From positions 1 to 64,000 of the IMG/VR virus record IMGVR_UViG_3300013094_000033: a stretch of DNA of 64,000 nt, one strand, 5' to 3'. How positions within the stretch are numbered: the stretch's first letter is position 1; each line of letters starts with the position of its first letter. The translations under genes were made by a program, and so were the position numbers. Positions 44,423 to 53,712 of the stretch are shown piece by piece. The stretch comes from a virus. Below the pieces are notes generated by a model. That model ran no database searches. It was not told the origin of the DNA and saw only the letters and a list, made by a program, of their open reading frames with translations.

Positions 44423-47005
44423 TTAGATAGGCACGTATTGTCTTGTTAATCTTACACTATTAGAAGAATTAACGCCAGTGAACTGTACAAGAACATTACC
44501 ACTGCTGATAGTTGCACTTGTTATACCTAAATTACCGTTGGTCTGAACAACACCATATTCACTTACATATGGAGTTGATCCGTTTTGTACAACAAGCACT
44601 TCACTTGTTTGATAACTTGTTCCATGAGTAACCTGCACGATATATTTTGCACTACGGTAAGTAGATGTAGAGAATGTATCAATAGTGGTTGCAGCTCCAG
44701 CGCTTGCAACAGCTACGTTTGCATCACCTGTTACTAAACCACCACCCAATGGCATAGTGAATGCCGGAGTTAATGTTGTATTAACTGGATTTGATATGAA
44801 TGTAATACCAGTGGAGTCGTTTACACCAACAGTAACATAACCTAAGCTACTTGTTAGCGAAGTAATCGTTTGTGTTGTTGTTAAAATACGAACGTCGATG
44901 ACGTCACCTGATGATGGTGGTTCGTTAAATGTTAGTGTAGTTCCACTTACTGTATAGGAATAACTCGGTCCACCAATTTGTAACACACCGTTAACGCTGA
45001 CTAATGTACCACCTGTGGTTGCGGGATTTGCAATTGTAAATGTACTAGTAGATCCGTCACCGTTAAATTGTTGTTCCTGAATAACAGTAAAGTTTGTAGT
45101 TGGGTGAGTCCATGATGTGCCATCATACCATTCTGGTGCACCGTATGTTAAGTTGAAACGGAACATACCAGCTACATCAGTGAATCCTGAACTTCCTGGA
45201 CGTTGTGCGTTGTAACCAATCGGCAACAACATAGAATCCGAAGAATTAATCTGGAATTTTGCACCTGGTATTAAATTACCAGCTGGAGCAGAACCACCAA
45301 CTAAAACTTGATCGTAAGTTGAATTTGGTCTTGCCCATAACAATGTGCTGTCATTTTTACCACGTATTAAAACGTCTTGATTTGCAGTCTGCGATGCATT
45401 AAATACTGCGGCATTACCAAAGTAAACATTACCCATTACACCCAGGCCGCCGTTATTGGTAACAACCAATGCACCAGTTGTTGTACTTGTACTATTAGTG
45501 CCACTTGTGGCAACTAGATTACCTGTTACCTTTGTAACACCATATGCATCAATACTCAAAGTTTGTGAGTTAGACAAACCACCACTGTAGAAAATTAAGC
45601 TATCATTGGCGCCAACACTAATGCGACCAGAGCCGGTGGTATAGTCGACAATAATACCATCTGAATATGTGCCACCAAACGAACCTGTGGTTAATAGACC
45701 ATTGGAAGTAACAGCAGCGGCACCACCGTAGATATTACCACCTATACCAATACCACCTGCTACTTGTACTGCACCAGTAACTGTACTAGTTGCTACAGTT
45801 GAGTTTTGTACAAAAACTGATCCCAATTTTAAACCATCGTATACAATATTGGAACTACCTAGGTTAACTACATTGCCACTGGGTTCGCCGATATTACTAA
45901 ACAAATACCAATCACCGTCAACATAGTTACGTACAAAACCAGTGTGTGCGTAAACGTTAGCGGGACCGCCAATAAAGTGAGAGTAGAAACCAACATCGTA
46001 GTTATATGGGTAAACACTATTTGTTGTTAAGTAAATTAATGGTTCTTCAACTGTTAAAATTTGAGATTGAGTAGCAAGAATGTTACCTGCGTAAACATTA
46101 CCACCTACCCATAAATCTTTTTGTATACTTGCACCACCAGCAATTTGAACAGCACCAGTTGTTGTACTAGTTGCTTGTGTAGTGTCAGTGCTGTACATGG
46201 TCGTAACTGTTGCAGCTGCTGGTGTAATATTACCAATAACTGTATTCTGCAACGCTGTAATAAAACTGTTTTTACCAAATGCATTTAAGTTGCCGCCGAT
46301 ACCTACTCCGCCGACTACAGTTAGTGCGCCTGATCCTTTGTCAAGACTCGGAGTTCCATTTGTAATAGTTAAATTACCATTGGCTGTAATTAAACCACTG
46401 GCCTGGACTGTGGTAAATGCAGCACTACCAGGAGTAACATTTCCGATTGCAACAGCTTGGAATCCACCAATATTGGCTGTTGTCATCTGTGTATCTGCGG
46501 TGTGACTGATAAAGCCGTTTAATGTTGTTGTGCCATTAACAATAAGATTACTTGAAATAGTTGATGAAACTAATAAAGTATTACCAGCTTGTAGATTCGC
46601 CCAACCGGAATTATTAATACTTGTAACGCCAGAACCTGTGTCAGTTGTAGCAATGAACTGGAACTCAGATGAGTTTTCTGCCCAAATTAATGCGGTATTA
46701 ACTGAACCATATGGATTTAACGTAGATAAATTTCTATTAAACAATACACCAATGTCGTAACCACTTAAACTTCCTGAATATCCATTGTTGAATACAACCA
46801 ACGGGTCATTGATATATGTGTTAATACTGTTGATTGTTGTAGGAGTTCCTGTTACTTGGAAGTTACCAAGAACGGTAATGTTAGATGCTAATGTTAAATT
46901 AGCTGCAAACAGATTACTTGTAAGTGTTTGATTAACTAGTTTAGTACCAGTAATTGTTGCATCAGTAATCTGATTATTCTTAATTCTTGTTAAATAAACC
47001 GCCAT
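44423..47005 (-). CDS. Fibre/baseplate-associated repeat protein
   Basis: 860 aa. Four or more TTTGAVQVAGGIGIGGN-type blocks form the shaft. The C terminus differs from the two fibres above: DGSTSTFTIANPATTGG, LVSVNGVLQIGGPSYSY and YRSAKYIVQVTHG. That end is shared with the gene at 47098. Likely a virion appendage protein. SD AGGAG 12 nt before ATG. Confidence 0.75.
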   Translation of the reverse strand: MAVYLTRIKNNQITDATITGTKLVNQTLTSNLFAANLTLASNITVLGNFQVTGTPTTINSINTYINDPLVVFNNGYSGSLSGYDIGVLFNRNLSTLNPYGSVNTALIWAENSSEFQFIATTDTGSGVTSINNSGWANLQAGNTLLVSSTISSNLIVNGTTTLNGFISHTADTQMTTANIGGFQAVAIGNVTPGSAAFTTVQASGLITANGNLTITNGTPSLDKGSGALTVVGGVGIGGNLNAFGKNSFITALQNTVIGNITPAAATVTTMYSTDTTQATSTTTGAVQIAGGASIQKDLWVGGNVYAGNILATQSQILTVEEPLIYLTTNSVYPYNYDVGFYSHFIGGPANVYAHTGFVRNYVDGDWYLFSNIGEPSGNVVNLGSSNIVYDGLKLGSVFVQNSTVATSTVTGAVQVAGGIGIGGNIYGGAAAVTSNGLLTTGSFGGTYSDGIIVDYTTGSGRISVGANDSLIFYSGGLSNSQTLSIDAYGVTKVTGNLVATSGTNSTSTTTGALVVTNNGGLGVMGNVYFGNAAVFNASQTANQDVLIRGKNDSTLLWARPNSTYDQVLVGGSAPAGNLIPGAKFQINSSDSMLLPIGYNAQRPGSSGFTDVAGMFRFNLTYGAPEWYDGTSWTHPTTNFTVIQEQQFNGDGSTSTFTIANPATTGGTLVSVNGVLQIGGPSYSYTVSGTTLTFNEPPSSGDVIDVRILTTTQTITSLTSSLGYVTVGVNDSTGITFISNPVNTTLTPAFTMPLGGGLVTGDANVAVASAGAATTIDTFSTSTYRSAKYIVQVTHGTSYQTSEVLVVQNGSTPYVSEYGVVQTNGNLGITSATISSGNVLVQFTGVNSSNSVRLTRQYVPI

Positions 47006-47097
47006 GGCGTAAGCTCCTGAATCGTATTAATTAATGTATTTACCTTAGCCGTAGGTATTTTGGATCGCTGTCTTTTTTAAAGCAAACCAATGAAAAA

Positions 47098-48552
47098 TTA
47101 TACGGAAATTAACGTTTTTGTTAAATTAACGTTATTGTTTGAGCTTGCGCCTGTGCCATAAATTACAACATTTCCCGAAACAATGTTTGCACTAAATGTC
47201 ATTAAACTATTTGCACCAGTGTAAGTAGTACCATACACACTAATTTTTGCAGTAGTACCATCTTGCACTACAATAATTTCACTTGCTTGATATTGAGATG
47301 ACGTTGTATTTGATACACTTACAACATATTTGCCACTTCTATAAGCAGTAGAAGAAAAACTGTCAATGATTGTTGGCGTTGTTCCTATATTTATAATAGC
47401 TGCAGAATCTATTAAGGTTGGTGCATAATTATAGCCATAAGTAAGACCATTACCAAAAACTATTTGTTTATTAGCGGCTGTACCAATATTTCCACTGAAT
47501 GCCGACAATTCTGGCACAGTAGTGCCAGCAATAAAACGTATATCAATAATATCAGTCGGTAGCGGAGCTTCAGCAAACGTTATTTGCGTCCCCGATACTG
47601 TATAAGCCGGATTTGCCCCACTGGGATTTTGTATTGTACCATTAATGCTTACTAACAAAGCTGATGCAGTCGACGCTTGAGATAATGTAAATGTTTGTGT
47701 TACGCCATCTGCATAGTCAATTGTTTGGTCATCTAAACTGTTAGTAAGTGGCATCCAATCAGTGCCAGTCGAAAATTCAAGACTACCTAATGTTGTATTA
47801 TATCTGATTTGCCCAACTAGAGCCGCAGATGGTCTTTGTGACTCGGACCCATAAGGAACACCAAGTGAAGTAGTTGAGTTAATTGCAACTATTCCTGTTG
47901 CATTTGGTACTAAATGTATATTTGCTGTTGATTGTGGGAAAATATAATCAGAATACACATTTCCATAAAATGTTGATGATACATTCCCAACTGTTATATT
48001 TCCTGGGAAATTTTGAATACCTGTAGGCCCGGTATAACGTGCACCAACTACATAAACAACATTACCAGTTACTGCTGTTGGCACGTTTGTGTCAGCAAAG
48101 TTAACAATACCAGCCATATAGTCAAAATACCAACTGTCATTATTACCTGATCCACCCACTGGTAAATTGGTGTATGTTATTGCTGTAGATGCATTTGCAC
48201 CAGTTGGGCCTGCATATAATTTAATCTGATAACCTGCACCAAACTGAGGACTAATCCAATTTGTTAAATTTGTTGCCCAGGTTTCATTTGCAATGCCTTC
48301 ACTTAGTGATACTGCTTGTACTACAGAACTTGTAGACCCACTGTAAACAGTTACTGCACTACTATTGCTACTTGGTAATGTTGTTACATTTGGTATAGCA
48401 TAATCTTGTTGCCAGATTGTTGATCCTGGACTCAACTGAGGGCTAGCGTTAGATTCGTTGGCCGGTGATTTAGCTGTGCTCGTGTCAGTCTTAGAAACCC
48501 CACTAAGTTTCTTATATAATATATCGACGATTTGTGTTTGTGAAATTGACAT
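47098..48552 (-). CDS. Virion appendage protein sharing the C-terminal module
   Basis: 484 aa. The N terminus ISQTQIVDILYKKLSGVSKTDT is not repeated elsewhere. The second half (DGVTQTFTLSQAST, LLVSINGTIQNPSGANPAY, FSSTAYRSGKYVVSVSN, IIVVQDGT) parallels the end of the preceding protein. No SD at the start; function as tail-fibre or baseplate decoration is inferred. Confidence 0.7.
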   Translation of the reverse strand: MSISQTQIVDILYKKLSGVSKTDTSTAKSPANESNASPQLSPGSTIWQQDYAIPNVTTLPSSNSSAVTVYSGSTSSVVQAVSLSEGIANETWATNLTNWISPQFGAGYQIKLYAGPTGANASTAITYTNLPVGGSGNNDSWYFDYMAGIVNFADTNVPTAVTGNVVYVVGARYTGPTGIQNFPGNITVGNVSSTFYGNVYSDYIFPQSTANIHLVPNATGIVAINSTTSLGVPYGSESQRPSAALVGQIRYNTTLGSLEFSTGTDWMPLTNSLDDQTIDYADGVTQTFTLSQASTASALLVSINGTIQNPSGANPAYTVSGTQITFAEAPLPTDIIDIRFIAGTTVPELSAFSGNIGTAANKQIVFGNGLTYGYNYAPTLIDSAAIINIGTTPTIIDSFSSTAYRSGKYVVSVSNTTSSQYQASEIIVVQDGTTAKISVYGTTYTGANSLMTFSANIVSGNVVIYGTGASSNNNVNLTKTLISV

Positions 48553-48553
48553 A

Positions 48554-51172
48554 TTAGTTAGTTGGGTTCGCTATAGATAAGGCTGTTAAACTTTGGCTAC
48601 TGGTTAATTTTATTCGAACATATATTTCGTTGTTAGTCGAATTAGTTGAACTTGCTGTACCAAATGTACAGGTGTAACTTCCTCCACTCACTAGACTATT
48701 TAATACCGCGGCTCCACCAGTACTGCAACCTGCCGATCCATTGCCGCCGGTACCAGTACCAGGGACGCCAGAGCCGGCATAGGCCTGTGCCATATTAATC
48801 CATCCATGAGTAGGAGATGCTGTTGTATCAATAGTGCTTCCAGGTAGTGCAACCCATAGTCCAGCGATAGTTCCTGTGTAGCTGATATTAAATTTACTTA
48901 CTGCACTCTTAACAAACTTAAATGTAAAATATTGGCTTGTACTACGACCACTTAAATTTGGACCAACAGGCAAAAATCCAGTTGAATAATTTGTCTGATC
49001 GTATTGTATTTTTGCAGCTACATTAGTTGCATCTGTTGTATAAAATGGGCCTGTGGTACTGTTAAATGCGGCTTCACTACCAGTATATGAGGGATTATCT
49101 GCGGCTGTTCCTGCATCAGGATTCACAATACGATACGCAGCACTACCACCAGTATAACTATTTGTTATTGCTGTTTCTTCAATCTGTGTGCTGGTACCAG
49201 TTTTATAAAGTACGTAGGTTGATGGCGCACTAAATGCCCAACTAGTTGAATTGTAACTGTTGTTTACTGTGACGCTTGGTCCAGCAGTACCTAAAGAGTT
49301 ACCAAATCCACTAGTAATGTTAGCGGTTGTTGTAAAAGAAACGACTGCGGTGTTGTTTCTTGTGATTGGAGTTGTTACTCCAGCGGCAGCATAACTGACT
49401 AGCGCAGGAGCTGCAAACGCACCATTGGCTGCACTTGATGAAATTAAATTAGTTGAATTAGGATATGTATCGCCACTGATATTTTGTACATTACCTTTTA
49501 AAGTAAATCCTGCACTGGTAGTAAACATAGGAATAGTACTTGAATACTGTACTACGTTACTGCTTAACACCATGCTTGTGCCCGAGAATGATGGCGCACT
49601 GGGACTAGAACTATCATAGTACCAAGTAGCATCATTTGTTTGATTCCCAGTCGCCGAATCTGAAATATGTACTCTATTCCATCCCGGCGACATACCAGCA
49701 CCTGCTGTGGCATAAGCAGAGAATACTGTCCAAAATCCTGCTGTTACTGTTGATACTACAGAGTGATAATCTTCTACGTTATAAACATACAAGTTACCAT
49801 TTAAGGTATTGCCATTACTACCAGTTAGTGTTACATTACCATTAGGTACACCATTTACATAAGTCGTAATAGTTCCTGTACTACCAGGACCTACATTAGT
49901 GATAGGCGTACCAATTGTGCTAAATGAACTTGCTCTGAGTGTGCTAACTAATGTACCACCGGCTACGCTTAAGTTACCCCATCCCGAGTTATCAGTTTGT
50001 GTAAAGTTACACATTAGCCCACTATTAGTAGTTCCTACAGAAATTGTTGTACTGTTAGGAAAGTTTGGTGGGCTTGGTGGTACTAGCTTACCTAGTACAT
50101 AGTTTAATTCTGCAATTGCATTTGTCACTGTTGTCGATTGTGTGAATGTTACTGCATTACTTATAAAAGCCTGTACTGTGTTGGCTCCAAGAGTAACAGT
50201 ATTTCCATTTATTTCTGAAAATTCAGTATTAATAGTACTAAGGGTACTGAATATATTAGATATAGTAGGATCAGTATTAGATGCTAGATAAGTAGAAACA
50301 TTTGTATTTCCATACAATGCAGATACGCCATTAGCAGACCAATTAAGGCCATTGGTTGTATAGATATTGTTTATGTAGGCATTACCAGCAATGCCAATCC
50401 CGCCAGCAACTTGTAATGCACCACTTGTTGTACTTGTGGATGATGTTGTTTGTGCTAAAATTAAACCAACATTATTTTTAAAACGTCCTTGGTAATTATT
50501 AGTTGTGCTAAAACCGCCGGTAGAAAATACAATGTCACTAGCTGTCCCTGTGCCTATTAATAAGTTACCATTTAACCCCGATGTTCCTTGAACATACAAA
50601 TAACCATCTAATGGGTTATTAAGTTCGTTGCCTACACCACCTACAAAGCCTGAGCTATTAATACCCATGTCAATGTATCCGGCACCAGCAGTACCAGTAT
50701 CGGCTGTGGCTACATAATCAGTTGATGCGGCAGAACCATTGTTGATGTTTTGATGATTAACTTGACCATAACCATTAAAGTTTGTAGAGTTTTGTAATAC
50801 AGTTTGTGGCTGATAAACGTAACCAGAATTAACGCCAGCATATAAGGCACCAAAGCCTGCAGCATTACCAAAGAATCGACCAATATTTCCAGAAATATAA
50901 TTTGTATTTCCGTTTGTGGTTATGTTACCAGTTAAAACTATATTCCCAGCAGAAATATTTCCCAGGAATGACGATGTGTTATATACAATTAATGCACCAG
51001 ATATATTTGCATTACCATTAACATCTAATGTATAGTTAGGTGTAGCAGTACTGATACCAACATATCTATTGTTTACATCAAAGAACGCAAGGTTTCCGTC
51101 AATGGCAAGATCAACACCCTGTCTGTCCAGGTTGCTAAACAGCATTGGTCCTGTAATACGTCCAATTGCCAT
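48554..51172 (-). CDS. Large fibre-like protein
   Basis: 872 aa. MAIGRITGPMLFSNLDRQGV begins an N-terminal part with DVNGNANISGALIV and a TSTTSGALQVAGGIGIAGN block. The long Ser/Thr/Asn-rich remainder ends in a Gly-rich segment (AYAGSGVPGTGTGGNGSAG). SD GGGG before ATG. Starts next to a small fibre-like gene. Probably a shaft or receptor-binding component. Confidence 0.75.
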   Translation of the reverse strand: MAIGRITGPMLFSNLDRQGVDLAIDGNLAFFDVNNRYVGISTATPNYTLDVNGNANISGALIVYNTSSFLGNISAGNIVLTGNITTNGNTNYISGNIGRFFGNAAGFGALYAGVNSGYVYQPQTVLQNSTNFNGYGQVNHQNINNGSAASTDYVATADTGTAGAGYIDMGINSSGFVGGVGNELNNPLDGYLYVQGTSGLNGNLLIGTGTASDIVFSTGGFSTTNNYQGRFKNNVGLILAQTTSSTSTTSGALQVAGGIGIAGNAYINNIYTTNGLNWSANGVSALYGNTNVSTYLASNTDPTISNIFSTLSTINTEFSEINGNTVTLGANTVQAFISNAVTFTQSTTVTNAIAELNYVLGKLVPPSPPNFPNSTTISVGTTNSGLMCNFTQTDNSGWGNLSVAGGTLVSTLRASSFSTIGTPITNVGPGSTGTITTYVNGVPNGNVTLTGSNGNTLNGNLYVYNVEDYHSVVSTVTAGFWTVFSAYATAGAGMSPGWNRVHISDSATGNQTNDATWYYDSSSPSAPSFSGTSMVLSSNVVQYSSTIPMFTTSAGFTLKGNVQNISGDTYPNSTNLISSSAANGAFAAPALVSYAAAGVTTPITRNNTAVVSFTTTANITSGFGNSLGTAGPSVTVNNSYNSTSWAFSAPSTYVLYKTGTSTQIEETAITNSYTGGSAAYRIVNPDAGTAADNPSYTGSEAAFNSTTGPFYTTDATNVAAKIQYDQTNYSTGFLPVGPNLSGRSTSQYFTFKFVKSAVSKFNISYTGTIAGLWVALPGSTIDTTASPTHGWINMAQAYAGSGVPGTGTGGNGSAGCSTGGAAVLNSLVSGGSYTCTFGTASSTNSTNNEIYVRIKLTSSQSLTALSIANPTN

Positions 51173-51181
51173 TTTGTCCCC

Positions 51182-51604
51182 TTATGCTGCGTTGGTGCTG
51201 TTTAAATTATGAATAACAACAATTTGATTTGGGTTCACTCCTGGTGCAGGTGGAGGACTAGTAAAACTAATTCCGTAGCCACTAACTGAATAATTCGTTG
51301 TTGGTTGTTGATATACTCCGCCAATGAATACTGCAACTGCGGTTGGATCAGATTCGCTTTGTGTCATAGTAAATGCTTGTGTTAATCCATCACCAATGAA
51401 TGTATCAACTACTAGCTGAACTGATCCAATTTTTGCAACTTGACTCCATGCATTGTTGTAATAAAATTCTATTTTACTTGTAGCTTGGTTAAATCTAATT
51501 AGACCATTAACTGGTGTGTCACCATATGCACTACTTGGAACCATTGGTAATAATGCCGCTTGTGCCCCATGTGCAAGTTCTGGATTTTTAAGAAATCTTG
51601 CCAT
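51182..51604 (-). CDS. Small fibre/baseplate-like protein
   Basis: 140 aa. NGLIRFNQATSKIEFYYNNAW is followed by DGLTQAFTMTQSESD..VFIGGVYQQPTTNYSVSG. The second part is the same module as the C termini of the proteins at 44423 and 47098. Likely a small virion protein. Confidence 0.7.
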   Translation of the reverse strand: MARFLKNPELAHGAQAALLPMVPSSAYGDTPVNGLIRFNQATSKIEFYYNNAWSQVAKIGSVQLVVDTFIGDGLTQAFTMTQSESDPTAVAVFIGGVYQQPTTNYSVSGYGISFTSPPPAPGVNPNQIVVIHNLNSTNAA

Positions 51605-51606
51605 TA

Positions 51607-51915
51607 TTAAATTCCAATATAACTTATTGTTGAACTTACACCTGTGCTTGAACTTACGTTTGCATATACCGCATCGCCATTTCCAAGTGCGAATTTTTCT
51701 TGCGTGATTAATGTATTGTATGCGCTAATGCTTATATTTCCGTAAATTAAAGTTAACGAATTAGCACTAAATCCACTAGGTACCATGTATACGTTTGCAT
51801 ATACTGTTCCGTTAGTGTTGTTACAGATATGCATAGTAGATATTACGTTGTTACCAGAACTTGTATATATTGCTGCCGGTGAGCTATTGCTAAGTGATGC
51901 GTTTTGTAATGACAT
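51607..51915 (-). CDS. Small virion protein, hypothetical
   Basis: 102 aa, uncharged, Ser/Asn/Thr-rich, beta pattern (NVISTMHICNN, VYANVYMVPSG, TLIYGNISIS). SD GGAAC before the ATG. One of three small genes between the large fibre and the terminator at 52537; probably a virion part. Confidence 0.65.
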   Translation of the reverse strand: MSLQNASLSNSSPAAIYTSSGNNVISTMHICNNTNGTVYANVYMVPSGFSANSLTLIYGNISISAYNTLITQEKFALGNGDAVYANVSSSTGVSSTISYIGI

Positions 51916-51926
51916 GTTTGTTCCTA

Positions 51927-52502
51927 TTATCCAAATAAAATACTGTAGGCTACACTACGAGTCTTAGACATTAACTCGGTGTTTGTATATTTTGTGTTTG
52001 TTACATATACTCCAGTTCCGCCAGAATTAACAGTATTAGATAAAAATATCTGTACGTTTGCGGTAGTAGTACTGTCCCATAATGTATGCGAGTGCAAATC
52101 TAAATTACCGCCTAGTCCCGGAGTTAAATCTTGGTTAACATTTCCTAGCAACGAACCCGAACCTGATGTAGTCGCAATGTTTCCGTACCCAATACCGTTT
52201 GTTGTAATTTGCCAATTCTTTACTGTTTCGTTCCAACGTAAAAATACATTGGCTGCTAAACCTCTATCAATTTCTAATCCTGAATATGTAGACGAAACAC
52301 CGTTTCCAGATTCGCCAGCATTTAGATAAAGAAAATTGTCAGATATACTTGTATTTGTTTGAGTAATACTTGTAGAATTACCACCAACTAATAAATTACC
52401 TTGAATAAAGAATGTACCGGTTGTAAAAGTAACATTACCCGACAGATTTGCATCTGAATTAATAACGTGATAATCACCGGAAATTCGCTTAGTAACACTC
52501 AT
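51927..52502 (-). CDS. Small fibre-like protein
   Basis: 191 aa. NLSGNVTFTTGTFFIQGNLLVGG resembles the shaft start of the larger fibres, then LEIDRGLAANVFLRWNETVKNW. The end is helical (TELMSKTRSVAYSILFG). SD AGGA; CTAAATA late core farther upstream. Confidence 0.7.
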   Translation of the reverse strand: MSVTKRISGDYHVINSDANLSGNVTFTTGTFFIQGNLLVGGNSTSITQTNTSISDNFLYLNAGESGNGVSSTYSGLEIDRGLAANVFLRWNETVKNWQITTNGIGYGNIATTSGSGSLLGNVNQDLTPGLGGNLDLHSHTLWDSTTTANVQIFLSNTVNSGGTGVYVTNTKYTNTELMSKTRSVAYSILFG

Positions 52503-52536
52503 ATAGATATCCTGTTTATCAAGTATTTAGCAAAAG

Positions 52537-52558
52537 AAAACGGCCCGAAGGCCGTTTT
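52537..52558. terminator. Bidirectional terminator
   Basis: AAAACGGCC-CGAA-GGCCGTTTT, a strong stem with tetraloop, after the 52576 gene stop on the minus strand. Confidence 0.9.
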
Positions 52559-52575
52559 GTTAACGCTTAATTTAA

Positions 52576-53277
52576 TTAAGCACTTTGTACTTGAACAAAT
52601 GTGCTGTCAGGAGTAGCTAAACGATAACGGAATTTGTTATAGTTGTAACTACCATTTGTGTTAGCACTTAGAGTGCCATCACTAGAGTAATCCCATACAA
52701 ATTTGTTTGTAATACGACTTGCGTATGTGCTAGTAGTAATAGAAACACCAGTTTGTCCTAAAACATTACCTGTTGTATTAACTGTAACATTACCAACTGC
52801 ATTAACAGCAGTAACTTGAGCTACTGCGGCTGCGCCAGTAAAGCCAATGATATAGTCTCCAACACGTGGGCTAGCAACAGGACCAGTTACTGTACTACGA
52901 GTATCATATGTTATATATGTAGAAGTAGCGCCACCTGCAATGTTAGCAGAAGCAATGTTAGCGGCTGTTGTATTCAAATTTATAAGAAGGTTCATTTGAC
53001 CAGCGGCTGGATTTGGTGTGTTTGCTAATGTGCAATCACCAACGTTTGCGCTAGCATCTTGAACGCGGAATTTTTTACTGCCTTTTTGTGCAATAATAAA
53101 ACCTTGTGCAGAACTTTGACCGTTAATATGAACTTGACCTTGGATTTGATATCCAGATTGTCCTGTATCACCACCAGTACCACCGTAGTGAGCACCGTCA
53201 ATGATTGTTTGACTTATATACTTGTCAACTACTTGACCAGATACTGAATTTGTTTTTTGTACTTTAAATTTTGCCAT
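52576..53277 (-). CDS. Virion structural protein, possibly head decoration or appendage
   Basis: 233 aa, Gly/Ala/Thr/Asn-rich. The N-terminal FKVQKTNSVSGQVVDKYIS and KKFRVQDASANVGDCTLA, and a C-terminal NKFVWDYSSDGTLSA and YNKFRYRL, give a beta-rich outline. It has its own late core (GATAAATA, 53351 region), a hairpin CCGAG/CTCGG (53326-53340) in the leader, SD AAGGAAA and a strong terminator. That suggests high, separate expression. Identity is not established. Confidence 0.65.
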   Translation of the reverse strand: MAKFKVQKTNSVSGQVVDKYISQTIIDGAHYGGTGGDTGQSGYQIQGQVHINGQSSAQGFIIAQKGSKKFRVQDASANVGDCTLANTPNPAAGQMNLLINLNTTAANIASANIAGGATSTYITYDTRSTVTGPVASPRVGDYIIGFTGAAAVAQVTAVNAVGNVTVNTTGNVLGQTGVSITTSTYASRITNKFVWDYSSDGTLSANTNGSYNYNKFRYRLATPDSTFVQVQSA

Positions 53278-53366
53278 TTTATTTTTCCTTTATTGTTAGC
53301 GTTCTAGGCTACCCGAAGTGGTGCTCCGAGAGTTACTCGGCATGAGTGAACAATATATTTATCCAA

Positions 53367-53672
53367 TTAAAGATAAACTGAGTGTGCGTTTGTTGCGGCG
53401 CCAACCACTGTTACAGGATTTGTTTTTACTGTTTTTGGTTTTGGCGCAGTATCCGCTGGCTGTATAGTATCAGCGCCAGGAGTTGCGTTACCTCTTGCTG
53501 ATACCGCAGTGGTTTTGGTAGTTGCGGCTATAGAAGTTTTTACTGCGGCAGTACTGGTTACTGGCGCTGCTACTGGATTAGCAATTTTTGTTTTTACTGC
53601 TGCTGTAGTTGTTACAACTGGATCTGCTGTCTTAGATGCGATGGTTACTTCTGCTGGTTTTTGTACTGACAT
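53367..53672 (-). CDS. Low-complexity Ala/Thr/Val/Lys protein
   Basis: 101 aa made of repeating TTAAVKTKIANPVA and STAAVKTSIAATTK units with Pro, likely extended or disordered. No Cys, few aromatics. SD AAGGAAC and AATAAATA core upstream. Maybe a virion linker or DNA-contact peptide. Confidence 0.55.
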   Translation of the reverse strand: MSVQKPAEVTIASKTADPVVTTTAAVKTKIANPVAAPVTSTAAVKTSIAATTKTTAVSARGNATPGADTIQPADTAPKPKTVKTNPVTVVGAATNAHSVYL

Positions 53673-53712
53673 AATACGTTCCTTAATTTATTAAGTATTT
53701 ATTATGTACTTT

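Larger units (their letters stand above)
41026..50460 (-). repeat. Dispersed ~50-60-bp fibre module repeats
   Basis: A recurrent block encoding S-T-TTTGAL(V/Q)V-GG-G(V/I)-GN occurs near 41030, 42490, 42870, 45441, 45730, 46131 and 50390, in four fibre genes. Plus-strand copies read like GCACCAGTTGTTGTACTAGT preceded by CCACCTGC. It encodes protein repeats and may also allow recombination between fibre genes. The span is given, not a continuous element. Confidence 0.65.
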
